A stretch of DNA of 35,961 bases from Paracidovorax oryzae ATCC 19882 (GCF_000687165.1 NZ_JMKU01000036.1:1-35961), one strand, 5' to 3'; positions 18,125 to 28,315 are shown, counted from the stretch's first letter. Made by a program: numbers and translations. Notes: generated by a model from the letters alone, not told the origin.

Positions 18125-19905
<1,781 letters not shown>

Positions 19906-20062
19906 GGGAGAAAAGCAGGAAGTGACGGTCAGGCGGTAGAAACGAAAGCCGCTGAGCCCGGTGACGGACTGGCTGGTGAGGCAGGGCCTTCCTACCGGGC
20001 AAGCCCTGTGTGCTGCCAGCAGCCTTACCGCTCAGAAGGCCGCGGAGCAGGCCAAGCCAGCA

Positions 20063-20170
20063 GACGCCGCGGGACTGGCTTCGCCAGACCGCTGGCGTCG
20101 TCCCCCTTCCCGCCGGGCGCAGCACGGCGAGAGAAGGGGGAAGCGGCAAAGCCGCTCAGGGGGATGTCCC
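20063..20170. repeat. REP-like structured extragenic element
   Basis: About 108 bp capable of three consecutive hairpins. First: CTGGC-TTC-GCCAG (20075-20087). Second, long: CCCCCTTC (20102-20109) pairs with GAAGGGGG (20133-20140), with an inner CGCCG/CGGCG stem. Third: AGCGGC-AAA-GCCGCT (20142-20156), followed by CAGGGGG. It ends just before the 3' end of a small minus-strand gene. Similar three-hairpin intergenic blocks are, as I recall, repeated many times in Acidovorax-type genomes; only one copy is in this window, so repetition is not shown here. A role as terminator or mRNA stabiliser is likely. Confidence 0.6.
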
Positions 20171-20173
20171 TGT

Positions 20174-20572
20174 TTATGCTGCCTTGCGGAACCCATCCGG
20201 ATGCGCGCTGCCGCCGCGCTGCAGCTTGCCGTGCGGCAGGCTGGCCAGGCGCGAGAACATGCGGCGGCAGTAGCCGGAGATCCAGAGGCATTTGTTGAGT
20301 TCGTCCACGGGCAGCGGACCCGAGACGACGACGATGTCGTTGGCGGCCTGCAGGGCGCCCGCGGCGCGCAGGCGGCGGCGGGTGTTGTTGGCCCACGAGG
20401 TGATGCGCGAGGGCGTGCCGTGCTGGTGCACCTGGCCGGTGTGCTGGTCGAACGCGATGGCCACGGTCTCGGTCCTGAGCTTGAAGCGGCGCTCGCCGGT
20501 GACGGCGCTGGGTGCCTCGCGCATGTCGTACAGGTAGTACGCGCCGGCCTTGAGTTGGTATTGCATGTCCAT
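20174..20572 (-). CDS. Hypothetical cytoplasmic protein
   Basis: 132-residue protein with no signal peptide or membrane segment, not recognised. It begins MDMQYQLKAGAYYLYDMREA. A beta-rich-looking N-terminal half (TGERRFKLRTETVAIAFDQ) is followed by a basic, Arg-rich centre (ITSWANNTRRRLRAAGAL) and a helical C-terminal part. Arg plus Asn/Trp clusters could bind nucleic acid, but that is speculation. The start could be the ATG at 20572 or the next Met (codon 3). It lies between the REP-like element and a 277-bp gap before the pldA stop. The gap (20573-20849) holds no gene I can support. Confidence 0.6.
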   Translation of the reverse strand: MDMQYQLKAGAYYLYDMREAPSAVTGERRFKLRTETVAIAFDQHTGQVHQHGTPSRITSWANNTRRRLRAAGALQAANDIVVVSGPLPVDELNKCLWISGYCRRMFSRLASLPHGKLQRGGSAHPDGFRKAA

Positions 20573-20849
20573 GGTGACGACCTCCGAGCAGGCATTGTCG
20601 AGCGGCCCCGGACAGGCAATCGCGCGGAAAAGGGCCGGAAAACCGTTCTTATCCGCGCCGCGGAAGAGGGCCGGACTGGCCTTCGGCGCGGGGGCTCGGG
20701 CTGCGGCGGAGAGGGGATACGAAAGGCCTGGGGAATGCCGTGCGCCGCGCGTGCCATTGTGTCGGCACGCCCCGGCCGCTTCAACCCGCTGGCCAGGGCA
20801 AAGGGTAACGGGTTGTGAGGCGCGCGGCGGCGGGGCCGCGCGCCCTGCC

Positions 20850-22103
20850 TCAGAAGTCCACGAGGCTCAGGCCCACGCTGAGCACGGTGCGCCGGCGGTT
20901 GTAGTCGGTGATGGTGTCGCCATAGCCGCTGAAGAGCGCGGTGTGGAACCGCAGGTTGCTCTTGATGCCGCCCAGGTCCGTGCCCACCGCGCGCATCCAT
21001 TCCAGCCGCACGGCGCCGCGGCCGGTGGAGCCGAAGGCGCTGCGCGCCATCAGCGACAGGGTGTTGTCGCGGTCGTAGTTCCAGCCGAGCTGCACCTCGC
21101 CGCGGCCCATGTAGTCGATGATGTCCGGGTTGTCGTCGTCCGCGGCGCTTTCCTTCAGGCGCTTCCAGACGCGCGCGCTCACGGTCCAGCGGTTGTCCAG
21201 CTCCATGCCGGTCATCAGGTACACGCGGTTCCAGCTGCGCGACAGCGGCAGGTTCTGGCCGTTGGACTGGTGCACCAGCCCGATGCCGCTGTAGCGCCAG
21301 CGCCAGCCGAAGGGCAGCTTCGCGTCGGTGGGATAGACGTACATCACCTCCGGTTCGTGGTCGGTGGCGCGGAACGGCCGGGAGATGTTCGGGCTGAAGA
21401 GCTGCCAGTACGACTGCTGCGTGTAGCCGACCCACAGCGAATCCTTGAGCGTAGGGTGGCCCTGCGTGAGCAGGCCCTGCGCGATCTTGGTGCGCACCGA
21501 GAGCTGGATGCGTGTCTCGGTGGTGCGGTAGTCGACTGCCGAGGACGCGGTGTGGTCCGCCGAGGGCGAGGACGGCTGGCGGTTCACGGTGTCGGACGCC
21601 ACGACCGAGAACGAGATCGGCCGGTAGCCGCGGAAGCGGAAGGTGCCGCAGTCGCTGCCCGATTCCAGTTCCCAGAAGCGCGAGAGGGTGCTGTACTGCT
21701 CGTCGCGGCAGCCCTCCACCTGCGCCACGTCGATGACGCGCGTGGCCGGCAGCGTGGTGTCCACCGGCGTGGGCGGCGCGTTGTCCCCGGCCGGGGCCGC
21801 GGCGGACTTGCCCGTGCCCGTGGACGGCGCGGCGGCCACGGCCGGCGCCTGCTGCCAGGCCTGCTGCCCTGCCCACTGGTCGAAGCAGGCCAGCCGGGCC
21901 TCGCCGCTGCCCATGGCCGTGCAGCGGCGCCAGGCCTCGCCCGCGGCGCCGGAGGGCGCGGGGGGCTGCTGCGCCAGGGCGGCGCCGGCTGGTGCGCAGA
22001 GCGCGAGCGCCAGGGCGCCCAGGCGCACCGGGCGGGTGGCGGCGGGCCGGCTTGCCTGCGCGGCGCGAACGAAAGGCTTCGGTTGTCGTGTGCGTTGGTC
22101 CAT
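20850..22103 (-). CDS. pldA: Outer-membrane phospholipase A
   Basis: 417-residue outer-membrane lipase of the PldA/OMPLA family, a calcium-dependent dimeric beta-barrel that hydrolyses phospholipids misplaced in the outer leaflet. A signal peptide (about residues 1-45) and a Pro/Ala/Thr-rich linker with two Cys segments (about 46-140) precede the barrel. Catalytic residues are H278 and S280 in VHQSNG and N292 in SWNRVY; the 14-residue His-Asn spacing equals that of E. coli H142-N156. FSPNISRPFRATDHEPEV also matches the family. The barrel ends GLSLVDF with a terminal Phe, as outer-membrane proteins require. The N-terminal extension makes it longer than E. coli PldA (289). It lies downstream of rep on the same strand. 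Confidence 0.95.
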   Translation of the reverse strand: MDQRTRQPKPFVRAAQASRPAATRPVRLGALALALCAPAGAALAQQPPAPSGAAGEAWRRCTAMGSGEARLACFDQWAGQQAWQQAPAVAAAPSTGTGKSAAAPAGDNAPPTPVDTTLPATRVIDVAQVEGCRDEQYSTLSRFWELESGSDCGTFRFRGYRPISFSVVASDTVNRQPSSPSADHTASSAVDYRTTETRIQLSVRTKIAQGLLTQGHPTLKDSLWVGYTQQSYWQLFSPNISRPFRATDHEPEVMYVYPTDAKLPFGWRWRYSGIGLVHQSNGQNLPLSRSWNRVYLMTGMELDNRWTVSARVWKRLKESAADDDNPDIIDYMGRGEVQLGWNYDRDNTLSLMARSAFGSTGRGAVRLEWMRAVGTDLGGIKSNLRFHTALFSGYGDTITDYNRRRTVLSVGLSLVDF

Positions 22104-22132
22104 GGTCCGCGGATCTCCTTGCCGCAACTGCC

Positions 22133-22163
22133 CCACGCCCACCGGCCCATCCGGTTGGCGTGG
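22133..22163. terminator. Long hairpin between rep and pldA
   Basis: CCACGCC-C-ACCGG (22133-22145) pairs with CCGGT-T-GGCGTGG (22151-22163) around a 5-nt loop: 12 base pairs with one internal mismatch. No T tract follows on the minus strand. It could attenuate or separate rep and pldA transcription. Confidence 0.45.
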
Positions 22164-22240
22164 ATGATGATGAAGTGCTTCTGCCTGCCGCCCGCCGCAT
22201 GCCCGGGGCCCGCCCGGGGTGGATGGCGCGTCCGGCGGGT

Positions 22241-24307
22241 TCATGGTGCCGTCGGGGCGGGGGACTTGCGTGCCGCGAACTCGGCGCGCAGCGCGCGCAG
22301 CTTCTCGCGCGGGTCTTCGCGGGCGGTGTTCTTGTCCAGGCCCATCTCGGCGATGAAGCGGCTGGGCTGGGCGGCGACCATCTCGCGGCCCTTCTTGCGG
22401 CGCTTCGTCCAGCTCACGGCCAGGCTGCGCTGCGCGCGGGTGATGCCCACGTACATCAGGCGGCGCTCTTCCTGCAGGCGCTGAAGGGTGTCTTCGCTCA
22501 CCTTCTGCTGGCGGCCCTCGTCGTCGTCGAGCTTGAAGGGCAGCATGCCCTCGGTCACGCCCACCAGCATCACGTGCGGCCATTCCAGGCCCTTGGAGGC
22601 GTGCAGGGTCGAGAGGGTGACGAGGTCCTCGTCCTTCTCGCGCTCGCTGATGGTGGACAGCAGCGCGATGGTCTGCGCCACTTCCAGCAGGCTCTTGGTT
22701 TCCTTGGCCACCACCGCGCCGGCGGTGTCCTCGATCTGCCCGCCCGCGCGCTGGCTCATCCAGTCGCAGAATTCGAGCACGTTGGTCCAGCGCGCGCCGG
22801 CCACGGTCTCGCTGTCCTCGCTGTCGTAGAGGTACTGCTCGTAGCCGATCTCCTTCAGCCAGTCGGTCATGAAGGTGCGCGAATCTTCGGCGCCGTGGGT
22901 GTGCCGCGCCTTGTATTCCAGGTAGTTGATGTAGCGGCCGAACTCCAGCACGCTCTCGTGCGCCTTGCGCGGCAGCACGGCTTCGAGCATGTGGTTGAAC
23001 AGCGCTCCGAACATGCTCACCTTGTGCTGCGTCGAGAACTCGCCGAGCTTGGCCAGCGTGGTGTGGCCGATGCCGCGCTTCGGCGTGGTGATGGCGCGCA
23101 GGAAGGCCGGGTCGTCGTCGTTGTTGATCCACAGGCGGAACCAGGCGCACAGGTCCTTGATCTCCGCGCGGTCGAAGAAGCTGGTGCCGCCCGAGACCTT
23201 GTAGGGCACGTTGGCCTTGCGCAGCGCCTTCTCGAACGGCTTGGCCTGGTGGTTGGCGCGGTAGAGGATGGCGAAGCTCTTCCAGGCCGGCTGCGGGTTC
23301 AGCGTGGCGCGCAGGCTCTGGATGCGGGCGACTGCCCGCTCGGCCTCGTGCTCCTCGTTGTCGGCGTCCACCACGCGCACCGGCTCGCCCTCGCCCAGTT
23401 CCGAGAACAGCGTCTTCGGGTAGAGCTTGGGGTTGGGCTGGATCACGTTGTTGGCCGCGCGCAGGATGGCGCTGGTGGAGCGGTAGTTCTGCTCCAGCTT
23501 GATGACCTTGAGCTGCGGGTAGTCCACCGGCAGCTTCTTCAGGTTGTCCAGCGTGGCGCCGCGCCAGCCGTAGATGGACTGGTCGTCGTCGCCCACGGCG
23601 GTGAAGCGGCCGCGCTCGCCCACCAGCAGCTTGAGCAGCTCGTACTGCGTGGCGTTGGTGTCCTGGTATTCATCGACCAGCACGTGGCCCAGCGATTGCT
23701 GCCACTTGGCGCGCACCTCGGGGAAGTCGCGCAGCAGGCGCAGCGGCATGCCGATCAGGTCGTCGAAGTCCACGCTCTGGTAGGCCGTCAGGCGCTCCTC
23801 GTAGCGCTGCATGATGACGGCGATGCTGCGCTCGTTGTCGTCCTTGGCCTGGGCGAGGGCGGCGGCGCTGTCGAGGCCCGCGTTCTTCCAGGCGCTGATG
23901 GTCCATTGCCACTGGCGCGCGGTGGCGATGTCGGTGGTGCCGCCGGCCGCGTCCTTGATGATGCCGGTCACGTCGTCGGCGTCGAGGATGCTGAACTGGG
24001 GCTTGAGGCCGAGCACGGCGCCGTCTTCGCGCACCATGCGCACGCCCAGGGCGTGGAAGGTGCAGACCAGGACATCCCTGGCCGAACGGCCGATCAGGTG
24101 CTGCGCGCGCTCGCGCATTTCCGCGGCGGCCTTGTTGGTGAAGGTGATGGCCGCGATGCGGCGCGGCTCCAGGCCGGTCTCGATCAGGCGGCCGATCTTC
24201 ATCGTGATCACGCGCGTCTTGCCCGAGCCGGCGCCGGCCAGCACGAGGCAGGGCCCCTCCGTGTAGTGGACGGCCTGGAGCTGGGCGAGATTGAGACCGG
24301 CGGACAT
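22241..24307 (-). CDS. rep: ATP-dependent DNA helicase Rep
   Basis: 688-residue superfamily 1A 3'-5' helicase that clears proteins ahead of the replication fork. Walker A GAGSGKT is at residues 25-31, and Walker B/motif II VDEYQDTNATQYELLKLLVG at about 210-230. Motif III DDDQSIYGWRGA, motif IV KLEQNYRS, the Rep-typical SGGTSFFDRAEIKDL, motif V LSTLHASKGLEWP and motif VI EERRLMYVGITRAQ are all present. Several blocks, for example LFSELGEGEPV and NNDDDPAFLR, follow E. coli Rep more than UvrD, and the length is near Rep's 673. The start at 24307 (MSAGLNLAQLQAVHYTEGP) fits. It is divergent from the transporter gene. Confidence 0.95.
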   Translation of the reverse strand: MSAGLNLAQLQAVHYTEGPCLVLAGAGSGKTRVITMKIGRLIETGLEPRRIAAITFTNKAAAEMRERAQHLIGRSARDVLVCTFHALGVRMVREDGAVLGLKPQFSILDADDVTGIIKDAAGGTTDIATARQWQWTISAWKNAGLDSAAALAQAKDDNERSIAVIMQRYEERLTAYQSVDFDDLIGMPLRLLRDFPEVRAKWQQSLGHVLVDEYQDTNATQYELLKLLVGERGRFTAVGDDDQSIYGWRGATLDNLKKLPVDYPQLKVIKLEQNYRSTSAILRAANNVIQPNPKLYPKTLFSELGEGEPVRVVDADNEEHEAERAVARIQSLRATLNPQPAWKSFAILYRANHQAKPFEKALRKANVPYKVSGGTSFFDRAEIKDLCAWFRLWINNDDDPAFLRAITTPKRGIGHTTLAKLGEFSTQHKVSMFGALFNHMLEAVLPRKAHESVLEFGRYINYLEYKARHTHGAEDSRTFMTDWLKEIGYEQYLYDSEDSETVAGARWTNVLEFCDWMSQRAGGQIEDTAGAVVAKETKSLLEVAQTIALLSTISEREKDEDLVTLSTLHASKGLEWPHVMLVGVTEGMLPFKLDDDEGRQQKVSEDTLQRLQEERRLMYVGITRAQRSLAVSWTKRRKKGREMVAAQPSRFIAEMGLDKNTAREDPREKLRALRAEFAARKSPAPTAP

Positions 24308-24497
24308 GCGGCGAGCGGAAACGGGAGGAGGGCTGGAAAGCGTGGAGGCGAGGGCAACTACCAGCCCGGGCATGGGCAGCCGGGCCGGGAGGCGGGTGCC
24401 GATGATAACGGGGCGGTCCGCCGCCGGGTTGTGCGGGGGAATGCGGGCCGGGCCGATGCGGCGGCGTCCTACAGGCCGCGCGCTGCGAGAATGCCGC

Positions 24498-25463
24498 GTG
24501 CTCTCCGTGCTGGCCGTCACCTTTCCCTTCTTCGCGCTCGTGCTGTGCGGGTACCTGGCCACGCGCGCGGGGTGGCTGCCGCTGGCCGCGATTCCCGGGC
24601 TGAATGCCTTCGTGCTGTTCTTCGCGCTGCCGTGCATGCTGTTCCGCTTCGGCGCGCGCACGCCGATTGCCGAGCTGCTGGACCCCGCGGCCGCGGGCGT
24701 GTACCTGGCCTGCGGCCTGGCGCTGGTGGCCGCGGCCATCGCGCTCACGCGCCGCCGGCTGGGCTGGAACGACGCGGCCTTCGGCGCCCTGGCGACGGCC
24801 TTTCCCAACACCGGCTTCATGGGCGTGCCGCTGCTGGTGGCGCTGCTCGGCCCGGCGGCCGCGGGGCCGGTGATCCTCACGATGCTGCTGGACATGGTGG
24901 TGACCACGGCGGTCTGCGTCGGCCTGTCGCGCCTGGGCGGCGGGGATGCGCCGGGCGCCGAGGGGGCGCGGGCGGCGCTGGGGCGGGCCCTGCGCGGCAT
25001 GGCCGCCAATCCCATGCCCTGGTCGATCGCGCTGGGCGCGCTGGCCTCCGGGTTGCAGGTCGCCCTGCCGGGGCCCGTGGACCGTACCGTGGGCCTGCTG
25101 GCGGATGCCGCGGCGCCCGTCGCCCTGTTCACCATCGGCGCGGTGCTCGCGCGCGCGGGCATGGCCGCGCATCCGGGCGAGGCCCTGCGCCCCCGGGACG
25201 GCCTGGGCGCGGCGCTGGCCAAGCTGGTGGTGCATCCGCTGCTCGTCTGGGGCGCGGGCCATGCGGCGATCGCCGCGGGCGCGCCGCTGTCCGCTCCTGT
25301 GCACACCGCGCTGGTCCTCGCGGCGGCGCTGCCGAGCGCCAGCAATGTCTCGCTGCTGGCGGAGCGCTTCGGCGCACACACGGGGCGCATCGCCCGCGTG
25401 ATCCTGGTGTCCACGGTGCTGGCCTTCCTGAGCTTTTCGGCCGCGGTGGCCGTCTGGACCTGA
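24498..25463 (+). CDS. AEC-family (auxin efflux carrier-like) transporter
   Basis: 321-residue integral membrane protein of about ten hydrophobic helices. AEC-type features are the N-terminal VTFPFFALVLCGYLATRAGWLP and a FVLFFALPCMLFR helix; AFPNTGFMGVPLLVALLGP carries the conserved Asn-Thr-Gly-Phe of the first crossover. In the C-terminal half they are APVALFTIGAVLAR and LAAALPSASNVSLLAE. Bacterial members move organic acids such as malate or malonate; the auxin name comes from plant PIN relatives and does not imply auxin transport. GTG at 24498 is used because no in-frame ATG precedes the first helix; GTG 24507 is an alternative. It ends 117 bp before the type III operon. Confidence 0.9.
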   Translation: MLSVLAVTFPFFALVLCGYLATRAGWLPLAAIPGLNAFVLFFALPCMLFRFGARTPIAELLDPAAAGVYLACGLALVAAAIALTRRRLGWNDAAFGALATAFPNTGFMGVPLLVALLGPAAAGPVILTMLLDMVVTTAVCVGLSRLGGGDAPGAEGARAALGRALRGMAANPMPWSIALGALASGLQVALPGPVDRTVGLLADAAAPVALFTIGAVLARAGMAAHPGEALRPRDGLGAALAKLVVHPLLVWGAGHAAIAAGAPLSAPVHTALVLAAALPSASNVSLLAERFGAHTGRIARVILVSTVLAFLSFSAAVAVWT

Positions 25464-25467
25464 CCGC

Positions 25468-25530
25468 TTCGCATTCCTGGGGCCGGCTTCGGCCCGGTCA
25501 TCGGGGCGTTACGCGATTTCACGACATTGG
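25468..25530 (+). promoter_or_regulatory. PIP box with -10-like element (HrpX/HrpB-type promoter)
   Basis: TTCGC (25468-25472), exactly 15 bp, then TTCGG (25488-25492) is a perfect match to the plant-inducible-promoter consensus TTCGB-N15-TTCGB (equivalent to the hrpII box TTCG-N16-TTCG). CATTGG at 25525-25530, beginning 32 bp after the box, matches five of six positions of the expected YANNRT -10 element. The box ends 88 bp before the chaperone ATG. In Xanthomonas, Ralstonia and Acidovorax such boxes mark genes activated with the type III secretion system. Confidence 0.85.
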
Positions 25531-25580
25531 CGGCGTTGCAGGTGCCCCGTGCGGCGCCTTCGTGAATGAGGAGTTCCACC

Positions 25581-26075
25581 ATGACCGCCCCTTCCGCTGC
25601 CCCGGCGCAGCCCGACTCCGTGGCCGCACGGACGTATCTTTCGCAGATAGGGACCCACCTGGGCGTGCCCCCCGACCTCCTGCCCTCCCTGCAGTCCGGC
25701 GAACCCTTCGTGGGGCCTTCCGGCCTGCTGTGCCGCATCCACGTCCGCCGGGACGAGGACCGCTGGGCCGCCTACCCGGAAGTCCTGCTGCCGCTGGCCG
25801 CCGCCGAGCTGGGGGGAATGGACGTGCCGCGGCTGCTGGGCGTGCAGGAGCAACTGCTCGGCGGCGAGGGCTGGCTGCTGGGCCTGATGGAAGACGGGGG
25901 GCTGCTGGGCCTGCGGCCGCTGCAGGCGCGCCACGACGCTGCCCGCGTGGCGGCCGACATGGACCGCGGCCACCTGCTGGCGCGCGCCGCCCTGGACGCG
26001 CTGGTGCCGCCCGGGGACTCCGGACCCTCCGGAGCCGGGCCCGCTGCGGTGCCGGCCGCGGGAGCCGCACCGTGA
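25581..26075 (+). CDS. Candidate type III secretion chaperone
   Basis: 164-residue small soluble protein without signal peptide or membrane segments. It is Leu-rich, with alternating hydrophobic strands and helices: VAARTYLSQIGTHLGVPPDL, then GPSGLLCRIHVRRDEDRW, then LPLAAAELGGMDVPRLLGVQ. Size, position and general pattern fit class I (CesT-like) chaperones that bind the N-terminus of one effector in the cytoplasm; I cannot confirm the fold from sequence alone. I chose the ATG at 25581, with GAGGAG upstream; an in-frame ATG at 25566 would add five residues. It is the first gene after the PIP box and overlaps the effector gene by 4 bp. A Pro/Gly/Ala tail (about 144-164) is probably disordered. 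Confidence 0.72.
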   Translation: MTAPSAAPAQPDSVAARTYLSQIGTHLGVPPDLLPSLQSGEPFVGPSGLLCRIHVRRDEDRWAAYPEVLLPLAAAELGGMDVPRLLGVQEQLLGGEGWLLGLMEDGGLLGLRPLQARHDAARVAADMDRGHLLARAALDALVPPGDSGPSGAGPAAVPAAGAAP

Positions 26076-28303
26076 TCCGCGGCTCCGAGCAGGCGCTGCT
26101 GCGCGGCACGCAAGGCCGGTCCGACCGGTTCCAGGAGGCCGGGGAGTCTTCGGCGCGCGCGCAGGGGCGGGAAACCGCCCCGCCGTCCCGCAGCCTGGTG
26201 CCGCCCCAGGCGCTGGCCGTACTCTCATCCGAAAGGCAGGCCCGCGCGGCCGGCCTTGATGCCTCGGCCTCCCACCGGCGGGCAGCCCTGCCGTCCGAGC
26301 CCGGCGGCAGTTCGCGCTATTTTTCCGCGCGCCTGGATCTGGGGGAAGTCTCCGGCGAGCTGGGCCTGTCGACTCTGCGGGGCTCGCAGCGCGAGCGGCC
26401 GAACGTCGAGGATTTCTCCCGCAGCAATTCGGGATCGGGGCTGGACCTCGACACGGTCGAGCGGCGCGGCGTGGACCGCGAGGCCGCCGCCCAGGAGGCC
26501 AGCGGCGACGAAGGCGACGAGACGGACCTGCCCATCGTCCGCCTGCGCATGCAGGTCATGTCCCACCTCGGCGCCATGCCGCTGGCCGGGGACGTGCAGG
26601 ACCGCGCGGAGGTGCAGGCCCAGATGGAGGCGGAGTACGTCCAGTGGGCCGCGGACCGCCTGCTGGAGCGCCACAAGGCCTATGGCGCCACCGGGGGCTA
26701 CCATTTCCGCGAACACATGCAGCCCGTGGGATGGCAGCGTGCCTCCGTGGCCATCGCCTACGAAAGCCTCAAGGGCTTCATGACCTCGGCCACGCGCACG
26801 CCGTCGGGCGGCGCGATCTCGACGCTGCGCGACAACGAGGACGGGGACACGGCCTCCAAGATCTGGCCGGCCGTGTACGGCGGCATGATGGCAGGCATGG
26901 TGAACTACCTCACCGAGTCCATCGTGGTGCCGGCCATGGACCGCCGTTCGCGCGTGGCGAACATGCCGGGCTTCAAGGCGGTGGACCCGAAGGTGCTGGT
27001 TCCCGACCCAGCACCCGTGCAGCTGGAGGTGACCGCTGAAGGCGCCAAGCGTTTCTGGCGCCCCGCGCGGGACTCGGAAGTGGGCCGCACCTCCACCACG
27101 GAAGACGTGGTCCGTCCCACCCGCAATGCCCTGCGCGGCGCCGCGTTCGACCACCGCAAGCTGGTGGAAACGCGCCAGAAGCTCATGGACGGGAAGGCCG
27201 AGGCCGCGCTGCTCAAGCCGGTGCTCACGGCCGGTGCCAACGCCACGCGCCGCAGCCTGAGCAGCGAAGAGACGCTGGCGTCGCCCCTGCGCGCCCTGGG
27301 CTTCGGTGCGGTGGCTTCGGGCACCGCGTCGGCGGTGAACAAGGCGGTATTGGAAACGACCAAGGCCCTGCCGCGCACCGGGCAGGTGGCGGTGTCCGAC
27401 CTCGTGGGCGGCACGCAGCGCGTCAACCTGTTCCGGCTGGCGCTGCCCGACGATACGCAGGCGCCGCTGCAGTGGCGCGACGCCCGGCGCCTGCCCGGCT
27501 TCGCCTGGAACGTGGCGCAGGAATCCGTGCCCCTGCTGGGCGAGGCATTCCGCACGAGCGCCGGGGCGTTCCATGCCGCGCGCGATTTCTTCGTGCGCAG
27601 CGTGGGCGGCAACGTGGTGATCGGCGCGGTGGCCTCCGCGGCCGGCCTGCAGTTCGCCTCGATCGTCCGCGGCCGCTATGGCGTGCCGGACGGCGACGAG
27701 CCGCCCAACTCCCGGGGCGGGGTGATGCAGCAGGCCGGGCAGAGCTTCTTCAGCGAACTGGGCTGGAGCGGCTGGAAGGCGCTGATGGGCGACATCAGCG
27801 GTGAACTCACGTCGCGCCTGGACCGCCGGCGCGACCAGACGCAGGAGCGCCTGTGGCGCGAGTCCCGCGGCGAGATGCGTGCGCTGGACCCGATGCTGGA
27901 ATCCCTGCTGAGCGCGTCGATGCGTTCTTTCGTTCCGCCCGTCCGCCGCCCCGCCACGGAATTCTCCGACGCGGCGCTGCGCCGTGCCGAGGAGGGCCCT
28001 GCCCCGGCGTCCGCAACCGGGGGCGACGCCGTGCGCGGCCAGGTATCGGAGGCGCTCGCGCGCCTGGCGGACCTGATGCGGGCGAGCCCGCAGGGCATCA
28101 TCGAGCACGGCGCCGTGGCATCGGCCGCGGACAGCCTGCGCCAGCTGACCAGTGCGCACGGCGAGGGTGTCCTGCTCCTGCACGGCGTGGACCGCGCCCG
28201 GCTGCTGGACGTGCAGGCCCGCCTGGAGCGCGTGATGCGCCACCTGGAGCAGCGCGAGGCGCTCATCGCCTGGCGGGAAGGCCCCCGGCCGCACGCCGAC
28301 TGA
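26072..28303 (+). CDS. Candidate type III secreted effector of unrecognised family
   Basis: 743-residue protein starting with GTG at 26072, which overlaps the chaperone stop as GTGA; GGGAG lies 7 bp before it, and the first in-frame ATG is some 160 codons later. The first 120 residues are polar, rich in Ser, Gln, Arg, Gly and Ala, with no Sec signal, as expected of a type III export region. Acidic patches follow (EASGDEGDETD). Two hydrophobic stretches, about residues 269-290 (YGGMMAGMVNYL) and 511-534 (GGNVVIGAVASAAGLQFASI), could insert into a host membrane. The C-terminal 80 residues are helical and Leu-rich. No protease, kinase, acetyltransferase or WxxxE motif was seen. It converges on priA, 12 bp apart. 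Effector status rests on PIP box, partner gene and N-terminus. Confidence 0.75.
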   Translation: MIRGSEQALLRGTQGRSDRFQEAGESSARAQGRETAPPSRSLVPPQALAVLSSERQARAAGLDASASHRRAALPSEPGGSSRYFSARLDLGEVSGELGLSTLRGSQRERPNVEDFSRSNSGSGLDLDTVERRGVDREAAAQEASGDEGDETDLPIVRLRMQVMSHLGAMPLAGDVQDRAEVQAQMEAEYVQWAADRLLERHKAYGATGGYHFREHMQPVGWQRASVAIAYESLKGFMTSATRTPSGGAISTLRDNEDGDTASKIWPAVYGGMMAGMVNYLTESIVVPAMDRRSRVANMPGFKAVDPKVLVPDPAPVQLEVTAEGAKRFWRPARDSEVGRTSTTEDVVRPTRNALRGAAFDHRKLVETRQKLMDGKAEAALLKPVLTAGANATRRSLSSEETLASPLRALGFGAVASGTASAVNKAVLETTKALPRTGQVAVSDLVGGTQRVNLFRLALPDDTQAPLQWRDARRLPGFAWNVAQESVPLLGEAFRTSAGAFHAARDFFVRSVGGNVVIGAVASAAGLQFASIVRGRYGVPDGDEPPNSRGGVMQQAGQSFFSELGWSGWKALMGDISGELTSRLDRRRDQTQERLWRESRGEMRALDPMLESLLSASMRSFVPPVRRPATEFSDAALRRAEEGPAPASATGGDAVRGQVSEALARLADLMRASPQGIIEHGAVASAADSLRQLTSAHGEGVLLLHGVDRARLLDVQARLERVMRHLEQREALIAWREGPRPHAD

Positions 28304-28315
28304 CCCGCGGCCCGC

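Noticed and set aside
21992-26071. An uninterrupted plus-strand frame of over 1300 codons leading into the effector gene, which would make one giant protein of about 2100 residues
   Set aside because: The upstream part is antisense to pldA and rep and overlaps the AEC transporter and chaperone in another frame; long stop-free frames are expected in GC-rich DNA. The GTG at 26072 with its own ribosome site is a better start.
26072-28303. WxxxE GTPase-mimic motif or protease triad in the effector
   Set aside because: Tryptophan contexts such as WRESRG and WNVAQE do not fit WxxxE, and no Cys-His-Asp pattern stands out.
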